Source of the DNA: Paenibacillus sp. FSL W8-0186
GTDB lineage: Bacteria; Bacillota; Bacilli; Paenibacillales; Paenibacillaceae
Direction: 5' to 3'
Assembly: GCF_037969765.1 (NCBI RefSeq)
Contig: NZ_CP150207.1
Location: 2,156,001-2,220,000, forward strand
Length of the DNA stretch: 64,000 bases
Part shown: positions 53,694 through 62,322 of the stretch, in pieces
Position numbering within the stretch: position 1 is the stretch's first letter
Layout: each line of letters begins with the position of its first letter
Program-made: the position numbers and the translations under genes
Notes under the pieces: model-generated
What the model was told of the DNA's origin: nothing
Databases searched by the model: none
The model's input: only the letters and a program-made list of their open reading frames with translations

Positions 53694-55072
53694 GCCTATC
53701 AGGAGAATTAGCTAAGCATATTTCAAGCGTCCGCTACGAAGATTTATCTCCTTGCACAGTAGAGATGACTAAGAGAACAATATTAGATACCCTGGGTGTT
53801 ATCTTGGCAGCAAATACATTAGGCGAAGGCTGTTCAGCTTTTGTGAAGTTAGCCGTTCAAAGCGGGGGGCCCCGCCAAAGCACTATGATTGGTTATCGAA
53901 TGAAAGTTCCTGCACTGCAAGCCGCTTTTGTAAACGGGGCTATGGCGCATGCGATGGATTTCGAGGAAGGACATGACGAGGCTCTGGTGCATGCCAGCGC
54001 GGCCACGATACCGGCAGCTATTGCAGTGGCAGAAGCTGCAGGGCAGATCAGCGGGAAGGAACTCATTACCGCGGTAGCTTTGGGGAATGATCTGACCTGT
54101 CGTCTAGGGTTAGCGATCGAACACAGCTTGCTGGAAACGGGATGGTATATGCCGCCGATCTTGGGTGCATTTGGTGCAGCAGCTTCAGCGGGCAAACTGC
54201 TCTCCTTGAACGAGCAGCAGTATCTAGACGCCTTCTCACTTGTGCTTAGTCAGTCAACCTGCAGTGCAGAGTTGGTTAACAACTCTCAATCCCTAATTCG
54301 ATCCGTACGTGACGCATTTTCGGCTAAAGCCGGAGTTATGTCCTCCATGCTGGCTGTAGAGGGGATAAGCGGTTTTACGGAACCTTTCGAAGGGAGAATG
54401 GGATTTTTTCATGCTTTTGCTGGAGGAAGATACAACCTGCTGCGATTAGTAGAGAATCTCGGGTCCGTTTTTGAGGGTGCTAACGTGTCTTTTAAGCCTT
54501 GGCCCAGCTGTGGAGGAACACACGCTTTCATTGAAGCAGCCATGCGAATTCGGAACGAATATATGATTAAGCCGGAGGAGATTACAGCTGTAGAAGTGAT
54601 TGTAAACCCTGTGTTTCAAATGTTATGTGAGCCAGCACAGTCCAAGCGCCGGCCTGCCACAGCGATTGACGCGAAATTCAGCCTTCCCTTTGTTACAGCA
54701 ACAGCTTTGCATTACGGGAATGTAGGATTGGATCATTTCGCTGCTGAAGCATTACAAAACGAGCAGGTCTTGAAGCTGGCGGACAAAGTGGGATATCAGA
54801 TTGATCATGCAGCAGCTCGTGCTGAAGCGGTAGGCGGTGCATTGAAAGTAATAACCGGTCGGGGAGCATTTTACGTAAAGGTTGACAAACCATTTGGACA
54901 TCCTGAGCAGCCCATGAGCGAGCAGATGCTGCTGACTAAATTTCGGGATTGTGCAAGGTATGCCGAGAGGCCGCTATCTGATGAACACATCGACCAGCTC
55001 GTCGAGCGTGTTATGAACCTCGAACAAGTCAAGGATGTTAGTCAAGATTTAATGGATAGAGGGGTTTTATAA
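53690..55072 (+). CDS. MmgE/PrpD-family protein (second copy)
   Basis: A 460-residue paralogue of the protein at 49679, alignable over its full length (KRTILDTLGVILAANTLGEG, AMAHAMDFEEGHDEALVHAS, ETGWYMPPILGAFGAAASAG, KPWPSCGGTHAFIEAAMRI). Two copies in one operon may form a heteromer or act on successive substrates. Starts at GTG 53690 inside the preceding stop and ends overlapping the MFS start (TAATG), indicating tight translational coupling. Confidence 0.85.
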   Translation: MSLSGELAKHISSVRYEDLSPCTVEMTKRTILDTLGVILAANTLGEGCSAFVKLAVQSGGPRQSTMIGYRMKVPALQAAFVNGAMAHAMDFEEGHDEALVHASAATIPAAIAVAEAAGQISGKELITAVALGNDLTCRLGLAIEHSLLETGWYMPPILGAFGAAASAGKLLSLNEQQYLDAFSLVLSQSTCSAELVNNSQSLIRSVRDAFSAKAGVMSSMLAVEGISGFTEPFEGRMGFFHAFAGGRYNLLRLVENLGSVFEGANVSFKPWPSCGGTHAFIEAAMRIRNEYMIKPEEITAVEVIVNPVFQMLCEPAQSKRRPATAIDAKFSLPFVTATALHYGNVGLDHFAAEALQNEQVLKLADKVGYQIDHAAARAEAVGGALKVITGRGAFYVKVDKPFGHPEQPMSEQMLLTKFRDCARYAERPLSDEHIDQLVERVMNLEQVKDVSQDLMDRGVL

Positions 55073-56277
55073 TGAATGAATCCGATCTGGCAGCAAGCGG
55101 ACCAAGGCGTATATGGAACGCAAATTTCATATTCATCATGCTTGCCAATTGTTTTGTGGTGAATAGCTATTTAAGCATGACCCCTATTTTTCCGATTTAC
55201 CTTAAGCAGTTAGGGTATGCACAAGATATTGCAGGCATTGTTACGGGGATCTTTGTAGTGACTGCTATGATATCAAGGCCTTTTGCCGGAAAAGTACTAG
55301 ATTCGGGTCATCGAAGGGATACGTATCTGGCAGGACAATTGATCTCCATTGTGGCAATTATATTATATGCTTTCGCCAGCTCAGCTCTATTGCTTTCATT
55401 ACTTAGGCTGCTGCATGGGATTGGGATCGGCATTGTTACAACCGCAGCGAACACGATTGCAGTTGATTTTATTCCGAAAAATAGAATGACCGAAGGCATT
55501 GGGTATTTTGGTTTAGGCACGGTTGCCTCCATGGCTATAGCGCCAAGTCTGGGTCTGTATCTTATCAACAAGTGGGATTTTAACGTCATGTTCTTCACCG
55601 CTGCAGGGATGTGTGCAATCGGCAGCCTTCTGGCCTTGCTGGTTCGCTATGAGAAGCGGATAGATGATATCCGTGTTGTGGAGGCGCTGAAGGGTGGAAT
55701 TCATCTGATTGAACGGGCAGCTGTCAAACCCGCCGTGGTAGGCTGTTTCTCTGGCATGACTTTTGGTGTCACCTCCGGTTTTATAGCCGTTTATGGCCTG
55801 GAGCGCCGGGTCGAACATATTGGTTTGTTTTTCACTGTGTTTGCACTCGTTCTAGTCTTGTCCAGACCTGCCGCCGGCCGGCTGGCTGATCGAAAAGGCT
55901 TTGGATATGCGATCATACCAGGCATTATTATTCAGATGCTGTCCATGTTACTGCTTTTCTTCGCGGACTCTTTGCTGATGTTTCTGATGTCAGCCTTTGT
56001 ATTAGGGATCGGCAGTGGGGCTACTCAAAGCACTCTGAATTCCATGGCTGTTCATAAAGCTCCACCACAGCGCCGCGGTGCGGCGATCAGCACATTTTAT
56101 TTGGGGCTCGATTTGGCAGCCGGCTTGGGGCCGATGCTTGGAGGGATCGCAGCCAGTTATGTAGGTTATTCCATGATGTATCTATTAACCGTTGTACCGC
56201 TGACTATAGCGCTGCTCCTATTTATCATGGCCGGCAGAAAATCGACAGAGAAGAAAGGAATTCAAGCCAATGGATAA
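55072..56277 (+). CDS. MFS transporter
   Basis: A 401-residue major facilitator with twelve predicted helices. GFVTAMISRPFAGKVLDSG-like sequence in loop 2-3 (VVTAMISRPFAGKVLDSGHR), LHGIGIGIVTTAANTIAVDF in helix 4 and APPQRRGAAISTFYLGLDLA in helix 10 are typical of drug/metabolite MFS proteins. Embedded between MmgE/PrpD and CapA-like genes with overlapping ends; it may export an end product or import a second substrate. Confidence 0.85.
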   Translation: MNESDLAASGPRRIWNANFIFIMLANCFVVNSYLSMTPIFPIYLKQLGYAQDIAGIVTGIFVVTAMISRPFAGKVLDSGHRRDTYLAGQLISIVAIILYAFASSALLLSLLRLLHGIGIGIVTTAANTIAVDFIPKNRMTEGIGYFGLGTVASMAIAPSLGLYLINKWDFNVMFFTAAGMCAIGSLLALLVRYEKRIDDIRVVEALKGGIHLIERAAVKPAVVGCFSGMTFGVTSGFIAVYGLERRVEHIGLFFTVFALVLVLSRPAAGRLADRKGFGYAIIPGIIIQMLSMLLLFFADSLLMFLMSAFVLGIGSGATQSTLNSMAVHKAPPQRRGAAISTFYLGLDLAAGLGPMLGGIAASYVGYSMMYLLTVVPLTIALLLFIMAGRKSTEKKGIQANG

Positions 56278-57388
56278 TCAAACGATTGATATTATAGCTA
56301 CAGGCGATATCATTCTGGGAAAAGACTGCGAGTATTTATTCGATCATGCACGTCCGCTGCTTCAGGCTGCAGACATTACAGTAGGTCAGTTAGAGGTCAC
56401 GCATACGGATAGAGCTGCACATGCTGCTGCCTTGGGCAGGACGCCGCAGAATCTCAAGCCTATCGCGGATGCCGGATTCGATGTGCTGACCTTAGCGGGC
56501 AATCATCTGATGGATTATGGAAAGGAAGGCATTGAAGACACCATCCAGTGGCTGGATGCACATCACATTCATTATGTTGGCGCAGGGATGAATCTAGCCG
56601 AATCGCGAAGGCCTGCCGTACTGGAACGAAAGCAGCTTCGCGTAGGTTTTCTAAACTATAATTGTGTAGGTCCACAAGAGACGTGGGCTGGCCAAGAGCG
56701 AGCCGGCAATGCCTATATTCATATTGTTACTCATTATGAGCTTGATCACGCCAATCCTGGCGGTCCGCCGAAGGTTCACACCTATGCCGAGCCCAAAACC
56801 ATGGGCTGGATGAAGGAAGATATCGACAAGCTCAAGGGAGAGTGTGATTTTGTGGTGGTTGCGCTTCATAAAGGTCTGGTTCACACGCCGGCGAAGCTGG
56901 TCGATTATGAATATCAAGTTTCCTACGAAGCGATTGATGCTGGCGCGGATCTGATCATTTCGCATCACTCCCATATATTAAAAGGTGTGGAATGGTATAA
57001 AGGCAAGCCCATTTATCATGGGTTGTGCAATGGCTTTGTTTATCTGCCGATGGAAGCACTCCATACGGGCCCGCTGCCTGATAACTGGGCCGAGCGAAGA
57101 AAGGCGCTGTTTGGATTTGAGCCTGACAAGGAATATAAGAACTATCCCTTTCATCCTGAAGCCAAATTCACGATGTTTGCCAAATGCACAATCGATGCGT
57201 CCGGGCTTATACGCACTGCTGTCATTCCTTGTTATGTCAACAAGACTGGTCAGCCTGAGCTGGTAGGCCAAACTCAAAAAGGCCAAGAAATGTTCGAATA
57301 CTTAAGAAAAATAACGGAAGCGGCCGGCTTAAATACATCGTATGAATGGGACGGAAATGAGATTGTAGCGCTGCCTAGCGGAAAATAA
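56270..57388 (+). CDS. CapA-like protein, type A (second copy)
   Basis: A 372-residue PGA_cap-family protein closely related to that at 29020: TGDIILGKDCEYLF, GQLEVTHTDRAAHA, LAGNHLMDYGKEGIEDTI, YVGAGMNLAESRRP, and ISHHSHILKGVEWYKGKPIY. No export signal. Overlaps the MFS gene by eight bases and is the last gene of the operon 48050-57388, which thus repeats the A-plus-B composition seen at 29020-31281, but not adjacent. Confidence 0.75.
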   Translation: MDNQTIDIIATGDIILGKDCEYLFDHARPLLQAADITVGQLEVTHTDRAAHAAALGRTPQNLKPIADAGFDVLTLAGNHLMDYGKEGIEDTIQWLDAHHIHYVGAGMNLAESRRPAVLERKQLRVGFLNYNCVGPQETWAGQERAGNAYIHIVTHYELDHANPGGPPKVHTYAEPKTMGWMKEDIDKLKGECDFVVVALHKGLVHTPAKLVDYEYQVSYEAIDAGADLIISHHSHILKGVEWYKGKPIYHGLCNGFVYLPMEALHTGPLPDNWAERRKALFGFEPDKEYKNYPFHPEAKFTMFAKCTIDASGLIRTAVIPCYVNKTGQPELVGQTQKGQEMFEYLRKITEAAGLNTSYEWDGNEIVALPSGK

Positions 57389-57393
57389 AATCG

Positions 57394-57526
57394 TTCATCG
57401 TGGTGTAAAAATAAAAATGAAATTAGTATACCATGCACGTATGAATGCTGCGAGGTTTTTTCTTAAAATTGCATTAAGTGAGAAATGTCACTCTAGAACA
57501 AATATCAATTTGGAAGCGATTCCAAA
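57394..57526 (+). promoter_or_regulatory. Control region of binding protein 4
   Basis: A TnCA-type box TTCATCGTGGT (57394-57404) and a perfect 18-bp palindrome TTTGGAAGCGATTCCAAA (57509-57526) with the CG-centred form of LacI-family operators. Nothing else was recognised in the 217-bp gap. Confidence 0.5.
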
Positions 57527-57605
57527 GGGGGATGTGAATAGGTCGCTGCTTTATATTATAAACGTATCAAAGTTACCTGAATAATGGGAAATAAGGGGGA
57601 TGAAA

Positions 57606-59216
57606 ATGTCAGTCTTTAGGAAAAAATTGCATTTAACCATGGTCATATGCTTATCCGTTGTACTCGTTCTAGCAGGATGCGGCAGTAAACAAAGCGGATC
57701 TGCCAACAACGGTAATACAGGTAATTCCAAGAAAACAGAGAATGAAGCTTCCGGGAATCCGTCTGCAGGAAGCGGCGGCGTGCTGAGATTAGCTTTTAGT
57801 AATGGACCCGTGAATATAGGGAATATGCCCCAAGCCAGAACCATTGAAGAAGTCATCGTTGGAGGTGCAGCTCTTGAGACCCTGACGCGCTTTGACAGCA
57901 GCGGTAACTTTGTGCCATGGCTTGCAGAAAAGTGGGAGCAGGATGTGGAAGGAAAGGCGATTACTTACACATTACAGCAAGGCGTTAAATTCCATGACGG
58001 TACCGATTTTAATGCGGAAGCTGTGAAGTGGAATTTGGACCAGCTGCTTGCCGTGGAGAAGCGTGAATTCAGCAACCTGGCTTCCGCAGAAGTCATCGAT
58101 GAACATACTGTAAAATTAAATCTCAAAAGCTGGGACAGCACGATGATTGAGACCGTAACGAACTTCTTGTGGATCATGTCTCCAACTTCCTTTGAGAAGT
58201 TAGGAAAGGACGCTTTTTCGAAACAGCCGGTAGGTACAGGGCCTTTCGTCATGGATAGCTTCGAACAAGATGTTGTAATTAAATATAAGAAGAACGAAGA
58301 ATATTGGCAGGCAGGAAAACCATACTTAGATGGGTTAGAATTCCATATTATTAAAGATCCGATGATTGCATCGGCTACTTTCCAAACAGGGGATGTAGAC
58401 GGATTGCTGCTAGCTCCGTCCAACACGGTGAGGGAACTGGAAAAAGAAGCGGTAATCGTTAGACTTGAATCAGGTTTAGGTGCAGGCGCCAGTGGATTTA
58501 TCACAGACAGTGCGAATCCGAAATCTCCTTTTGCCGATGTCAGAGTACGTAAGGCGATGGGGCATGCAATAGACTCTGAAGCTATTACAAAATCACTTTT
58601 TGGCGATACCGTGCTGAATACAAATCAATGGGGATTATCCACGTCATGGTCCTACAATCCAGAGGTGGAAGGCCAGCCTTACAATCCAGAGAAAGCAAAA
58701 CAGCTATTGGAAGAAGCGGGATATCCAAATGGGTTTAAAACCAAATTAATAGGCGGTTCAGGCGATAGTGATCGCTTAACTGCCGTGCAGGCCTATCTCA
58801 AGGAGGTTGGCATTGATGCACAAATTGAAATGGTCGAATTCGGCAAATATAAGGATCTGACCGGGGCAGAAGCCAATTGGGAAGGGATTATTACCTACAA
58901 CTTTAGAGGTGATGCAGACTTAGCCCTTTATATGTCAAGAAATTTTGCGCCAGGCGGTCCTTTATACGCCAATAATGTCTACCAACCAGAAGATGTAACA
59001 AGGCTGCTTCAGGAGGCGAGAACGGCTCCCGACCAAGATACCAAAATTAAAATCAGTCACGAGCTTCAAAAACTGGCCTATGATGAGTATGCCTTGGCTT
59101 ATCCGCAATACGTGACAACATCCCCGGCCATATTCAAGCCGTATGTCAAAGATACCGGCATCAATGAGACTTACATGACGTTTTTCAGACCTGAAGACGC
59201 AAAGATCGAAAAATAA
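57606..59216 (+). CDS. ABC transporter binding lipoprotein 4 (SBP family 5)
   Basis: A 536-residue binding protein: signal peptide with lipobox LVLAGC, a Gly/Ser/Asn-rich linker, VKFHDGTDFNAEAVKWNLDQ, VRKAMGHAIDSEAI and YNPEKAKQLLEEAGY. Most like binding protein 1 (GDTVLNTNQWGLSTSWSYNP against GETVVQTNQWAASNAWTYNP). ATG 57606 is better spaced from GGGGG than ATG 57600. Own promoter region and a hairpin after the stop make it a single-gene unit. Confidence 0.9.
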   Translation: MSVFRKKLHLTMVICLSVVLVLAGCGSKQSGSANNGNTGNSKKTENEASGNPSAGSGGVLRLAFSNGPVNIGNMPQARTIEEVIVGGAALETLTRFDSSGNFVPWLAEKWEQDVEGKAITYTLQQGVKFHDGTDFNAEAVKWNLDQLLAVEKREFSNLASAEVIDEHTVKLNLKSWDSTMIETVTNFLWIMSPTSFEKLGKDAFSKQPVGTGPFVMDSFEQDVVIKYKKNEEYWQAGKPYLDGLEFHIIKDPMIASATFQTGDVDGLLLAPSNTVRELEKEAVIVRLESGLGAGASGFITDSANPKSPFADVRVRKAMGHAIDSEAITKSLFGDTVLNTNQWGLSTSWSYNPEVEGQPYNPEKAKQLLEEAGYPNGFKTKLIGGSGDSDRLTAVQAYLKEVGIDAQIEMVEFGKYKDLTGAEANWEGIITYNFRGDADLALYMSRNFAPGGPLYANNVYQPEDVTRLLQEARTAPDQDTKIKISHELQKLAYDEYALAYPQYVTTSPAIFKPYVKDTGINETYMTFFRPEDAKIEK

Positions 59217-59229
59217 TCACTGTAAATCT

Positions 59230-59266
59230 AGCCTCGATTTGCCTCTTCGGCAGATCGAGGCTTCTT
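59230..59266 (+). terminator. Hairpin after binding protein 4
   Basis: AGCCTCGAT pairs with ATCGAGGCT, with an inner TGCC/GGCA stem, followed by a short TCTTAT tail. Confidence 0.6.
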
Positions 59267-59286
59267 ATGTGGACGAAAAAAGTTAG

Positions 59287-59379
59287 TGCATCGTGCAGGG
59301 AAGACATTACCTCTTTTAGTCCCCTGTAAACGTTTACTTCGCCATGATCCCCCCTTAGAATTAATTGTAAGCGGTTTCG
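59287..59379 (+). promoter_or_regulatory. Control region with two cre-like sites
   Basis: TnCA box TGCATCGTGCA (59287-59297), then TGTAAACGTTTACT (59325-59338; its core GTAAACGTTTAC is a perfect palindrome) and TGTAAGCGGTTTCG (59366-59379). Both sites differ from the cre consensus only at the last base. The spacing of 41 bp between them would allow cooperative binding. Confidence 0.55.
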
Positions 59380-59411
59380 TTGGAATATAATTTTCATACA
59401 TGGGAGTGGAA

Positions 59412-61130
59412 ATGACTGTGCATGGATCCATTCAGATTAAAACCGATGTTCCGTTCGAAATGAGGGATGGCACGCTATTAAGAGCGGATGTGTACAAGCC
59501 AGAGGGTGCAGGCAGATTTCCTGTCATTCTAGTTAGAACGCCATATAATAAAACCGGGTTTAACCAAGGATTAGTTAATCCGCTGGCAATGGCGCAAGCG
59601 GGGTACGCCGTAGTCGTTCAAGACATTCGAGGCAGGTATGCTTCAGATGGAGTTTGGGAGCGTCATCGCATGTTCGAGGTGGAAGCTTTGGATGGATATG
59701 ATACGGTAGAGCAAATCGCGGTTCAGCCATGGAGCAGCGGGCAGGTGGGGCTGGCCGGAGGCTCTTACTTAACGGCCATGCAGTGGATTACAGCGATGGC
59801 AAGTCCACCCCATCTAAAAGCGTTCTCACCGTATATTGGAGACATTGGCACGAATATAGCGCCGCCGCCAGAAACCGGTGCAGTTTCCTTCTACTCCGCA
59901 GCCAACGCATTGCCATTAACCGCTGCAGATCTGGTAGATAAATTAGAGCAGCAGGGTGAAAATGTCACAGAGCTTCGACAACATCTTGATCATGCCCTGC
60001 GGGACCCCTACTGGGTGATTAACTATTTGCCCTTTAAGGAAATTCCGCTTGCCCAATTTGAACCCATTCGGCTCATGCTTGAGCAGCGCCTTCATCCGCC
60101 GACAAAGGAAGAGATTTTGCAGCGGAAGCGGTATGAGAACATTCGTATCCCTGGGATGCATATTGGCGGATGGTTTGACCAGCTGGAGCAGGCGATTGTG
60201 AATAACTATTTGAAGGTTAAGGAGTTTGGCGGCTCGGAACGCGCCAAAACCTCTCAGCACCTGATGATCGGGCCGTGGGATCACGGGAGCGTGCGCTCAT
60301 TTTTAGGCAATATGGAATTTGGCCCCACCTCAGCGAATGAGTCGGAACTAAGGCGGCATATCATTCAATTTTATGACCGATACCTCCTGGAACAAGAGGT
60401 GGACATTCCTGCTGTGCGTTATTTTGTGATGGGACGGAATGAGTGGAGAACAGCAGACTCTTGGCCGCTGCCGGAAACGCAGTGGCAATCCTTGTACTTT
60501 CACAGCAGCGGGAGAGCAAACACCAGCCAGGGTGATGGCGTGTTGAGTCGTGAGGCACCTTCGATCGAGCCCGCAGATACTTTTTTCTATAACCCGCTTC
60601 TGCCGGTACCAACGGTAGGTGGAAAACTGTTAGCCATGGGAGGCATGGTGCCAGGCCCGGTAGATCAAACGGTTATCGAGCGAAGGGAGGACATCCTTTG
60701 TTACAGCACGTCCGAGTTGCGTGAGGATCTTGAAGTCACAGGCCCGCTACAAATGATTTTATATGCAAGTACTACGGCCAAAGATACAGACTTTACGGCA
60801 AAGCTGACGGATGTTCAGCCAGATGGCCGCTCTCTGCTCATTGCTGAAGGAATCCAGCGAGCAAAGTACAGAGATTGGAATTATGAGGAAATACCAATTG
60901 AGCCTGGTGCTGTCATTAAATACACGATTAATTTGGGCAATACCAGTCATGTGTTTCGCAAGGGACATCGTATTCGGATTCATGTCTCGAGCAGCAATTT
61001 TCCCTTATTTGATCGAAACATGAACACGGGACATTCGATCGGAGAAGATGCGGTCGGTGTGGTGGCAGAACAAACGATTTATCATGACTCCAATTATCCA
61101 TCTCATATTGAACTTCCAGTGATTCCGTAA
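59412..61130 (+). CDS. CocE/NonD-family hydrolase
   Basis: About 572 residues in the cocaine-esterase / X-Pro dipeptidyl-peptidase fold. MRDGTLLRADVYKPEGAGRF and TPYNKT open the domain, GSYLTAMQW carries the nucleophile Ser (about residue 118), HIGGWFDQ and GPWDHGS carry Asp and His, and the C-terminal jelly-roll ends HVFRKGHRIRIHVSSSNFP. Hydrolyses esters or amides. No signal peptide. ATG 59412 has GGGAGTGG before it. It leads the operon with the dehydratase-like genes. Confidence 0.85.
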   Translation: MTVHGSIQIKTDVPFEMRDGTLLRADVYKPEGAGRFPVILVRTPYNKTGFNQGLVNPLAMAQAGYAVVVQDIRGRYASDGVWERHRMFEVEALDGYDTVEQIAVQPWSSGQVGLAGGSYLTAMQWITAMASPPHLKAFSPYIGDIGTNIAPPPETGAVSFYSAANALPLTAADLVDKLEQQGENVTELRQHLDHALRDPYWVINYLPFKEIPLAQFEPIRLMLEQRLHPPTKEEILQRKRYENIRIPGMHIGGWFDQLEQAIVNNYLKVKEFGGSERAKTSQHLMIGPWDHGSVRSFLGNMEFGPTSANESELRRHIIQFYDRYLLEQEVDIPAVRYFVMGRNEWRTADSWPLPETQWQSLYFHSSGRANTSQGDGVLSREAPSIEPADTFFYNPLLPVPTVGGKLLAMGGMVPGPVDQTVIERREDILCYSTSELREDLEVTGPLQMILYASTTAKDTDFTAKLTDVQPDGRSLLIAEGIQRAKYRDWNYEEIPIEPGAVIKYTINLGNTSHVFRKGHRIRIHVSSSNFPLFDRNMNTGHSIGEDAVGVVAEQTIYHDSNYPSHIELPVIP

Positions 61131-61169
61131 GCATATAAACATCACAACAACAGGTTAGGAGGCGTCTAT

Positions 61170-62321
61170 GTGGCCATAAAGTCACGTGCGTATGAAACGA
61201 TAGAACAAGCTTATCGGCACAGCAAAGAAACCGTTATTGAGTGGAAAAAACAAGGCCGGCTTGCCGTCGGTTGTATAGGTTCGGATGTACCCGAGGAAGT
61301 TCTAATAGCGGGAGGTATTTTGCCGGTTCAAGTGTTCGGCAATCCAGAGGCTAACTCTCCGCTGGCAGAACAATATTTGGAGAAAGGCTTTGATCCGCTT
61401 ACGGTTTCTCAGTTTGAACAAATTGTAAATGGCAGCTGCACATTTTTGGATCGTATAGTCATATCGAATTCTTCCGACGCAGTGATTCGATCCTATTATT
61501 ATTTAAGGGCCATTAGAAAAATGGAACCTCACATGCCGGTGCCGCCGCTTTACTTTTTCGATTTTCTACATACCCCCTTTAGAATGAGCGGGATGTATAA
61601 CCGGGACCGATTACGCGCTTTGATCCGGGAGGTCGAGGGCTGGTCAGGTAAAGAAATCAATACGCAAGCGCTTCAGGAGGCTGTATCGGTTTGTAACCGG
61701 ACTAGAAGGCTGCTGCATGAACTCAACGAGCTCAGGCAGCCAACAGCCCCGAAGGTCAGCGGAACGCAAATGCTGAAGCTGATCGGTGCATCGATGGTGA
61801 TGCCAAGACAGCTTTGTAATGAATTACTCGCTGAATTCCTGGAAGAAGCCAGGTCCGGAAGTGAACTGGCGGGTGTTCCCGTGTTTGTAACAGGAAGCCC
61901 TCAGGATCACACGTTTCTATATGAGGTGATTGAAGCTTGTGGGGGACTAGTCGCAGGCGAGGACCATGAGATGGGTTTTCGCCATGTGAAGGATCTCGTG
62001 GATGAGAGTGTTAATCCCATTGACGGTATTGTTGACCGCTATCATTTAAGACCTCCCGTGTCCGGCCAAGCGACGGTATCCCGGCGAGTGAAGGATCTAA
62101 CGAATGCAGTGGAGCAGTCGAAAGCCGAAGCTGTTGTGTTTTATGTCCACGAGAAACATGACGCGATCTCCTGGGATTATCCCTCCCAGCGCAAAGCATT
62201 GGAGGCAAAAGGGATCTCCGTGCTGATGCTGGAGGATCAGCCCTATGGTCCGGTTCCGGAGGAAACAAAGAGGAAAATAACTCAATTCATATCTGCCGTC
62301 AAGAAGGGGGGACGTTCTTAA
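61170..62321 (+). CDS. 2-hydroxyacyl-CoA dehydratase family, first subunit
   Basis: A 383-residue HgdB/BcrC-BadD-type subunit: GCIGSDVPEEVLIAGGILPV, FYVHEKHDAISWDYPSQRKA and GISVLMLEDQP are family blocks. Where relatives have a cluster-binding Cys-Asp (TCDxxR) this protein has SSDAVIR (101-107), and the C-terminal FCDPE-like Cys is missing (YVHEKHD). Cys35 and Cys90 remain. It may therefore not bind the usual iron-sulfur cluster. Start is GTG 61170 (RBS AGGAGG); the ATG two bases earlier is out of frame and stops at once. Confidence 0.75.
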   Translation: MAIKSRAYETIEQAYRHSKETVIEWKKQGRLAVGCIGSDVPEEVLIAGGILPVQVFGNPEANSPLAEQYLEKGFDPLTVSQFEQIVNGSCTFLDRIVISNSSDAVIRSYYYLRAIRKMEPHMPVPPLYFFDFLHTPFRMSGMYNRDRLRALIREVEGWSGKEINTQALQEAVSVCNRTRRLLHELNELRQPTAPKVSGTQMLKLIGASMVMPRQLCNELLAEFLEEARSGSELAGVPVFVTGSPQDHTFLYEVIEACGGLVAGEDHEMGFRHVKDLVDESVNPIDGIVDRYHLRPPVSGQATVSRRVKDLTNAVEQSKAEAVVFYVHEKHDAISWDYPSQRKALEAKGISVLMLEDQPYGPVPEETKRKITQFISAVKKGGRS

Positions 62322-62322
62322 G

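Noticed and set aside
49679..55072. Methylcitrate cycle (propionate) operon
   Set aside because: MmgE/PrpD proteins are present, but citrate synthase-like and methylisocitrate lyase genes are not.
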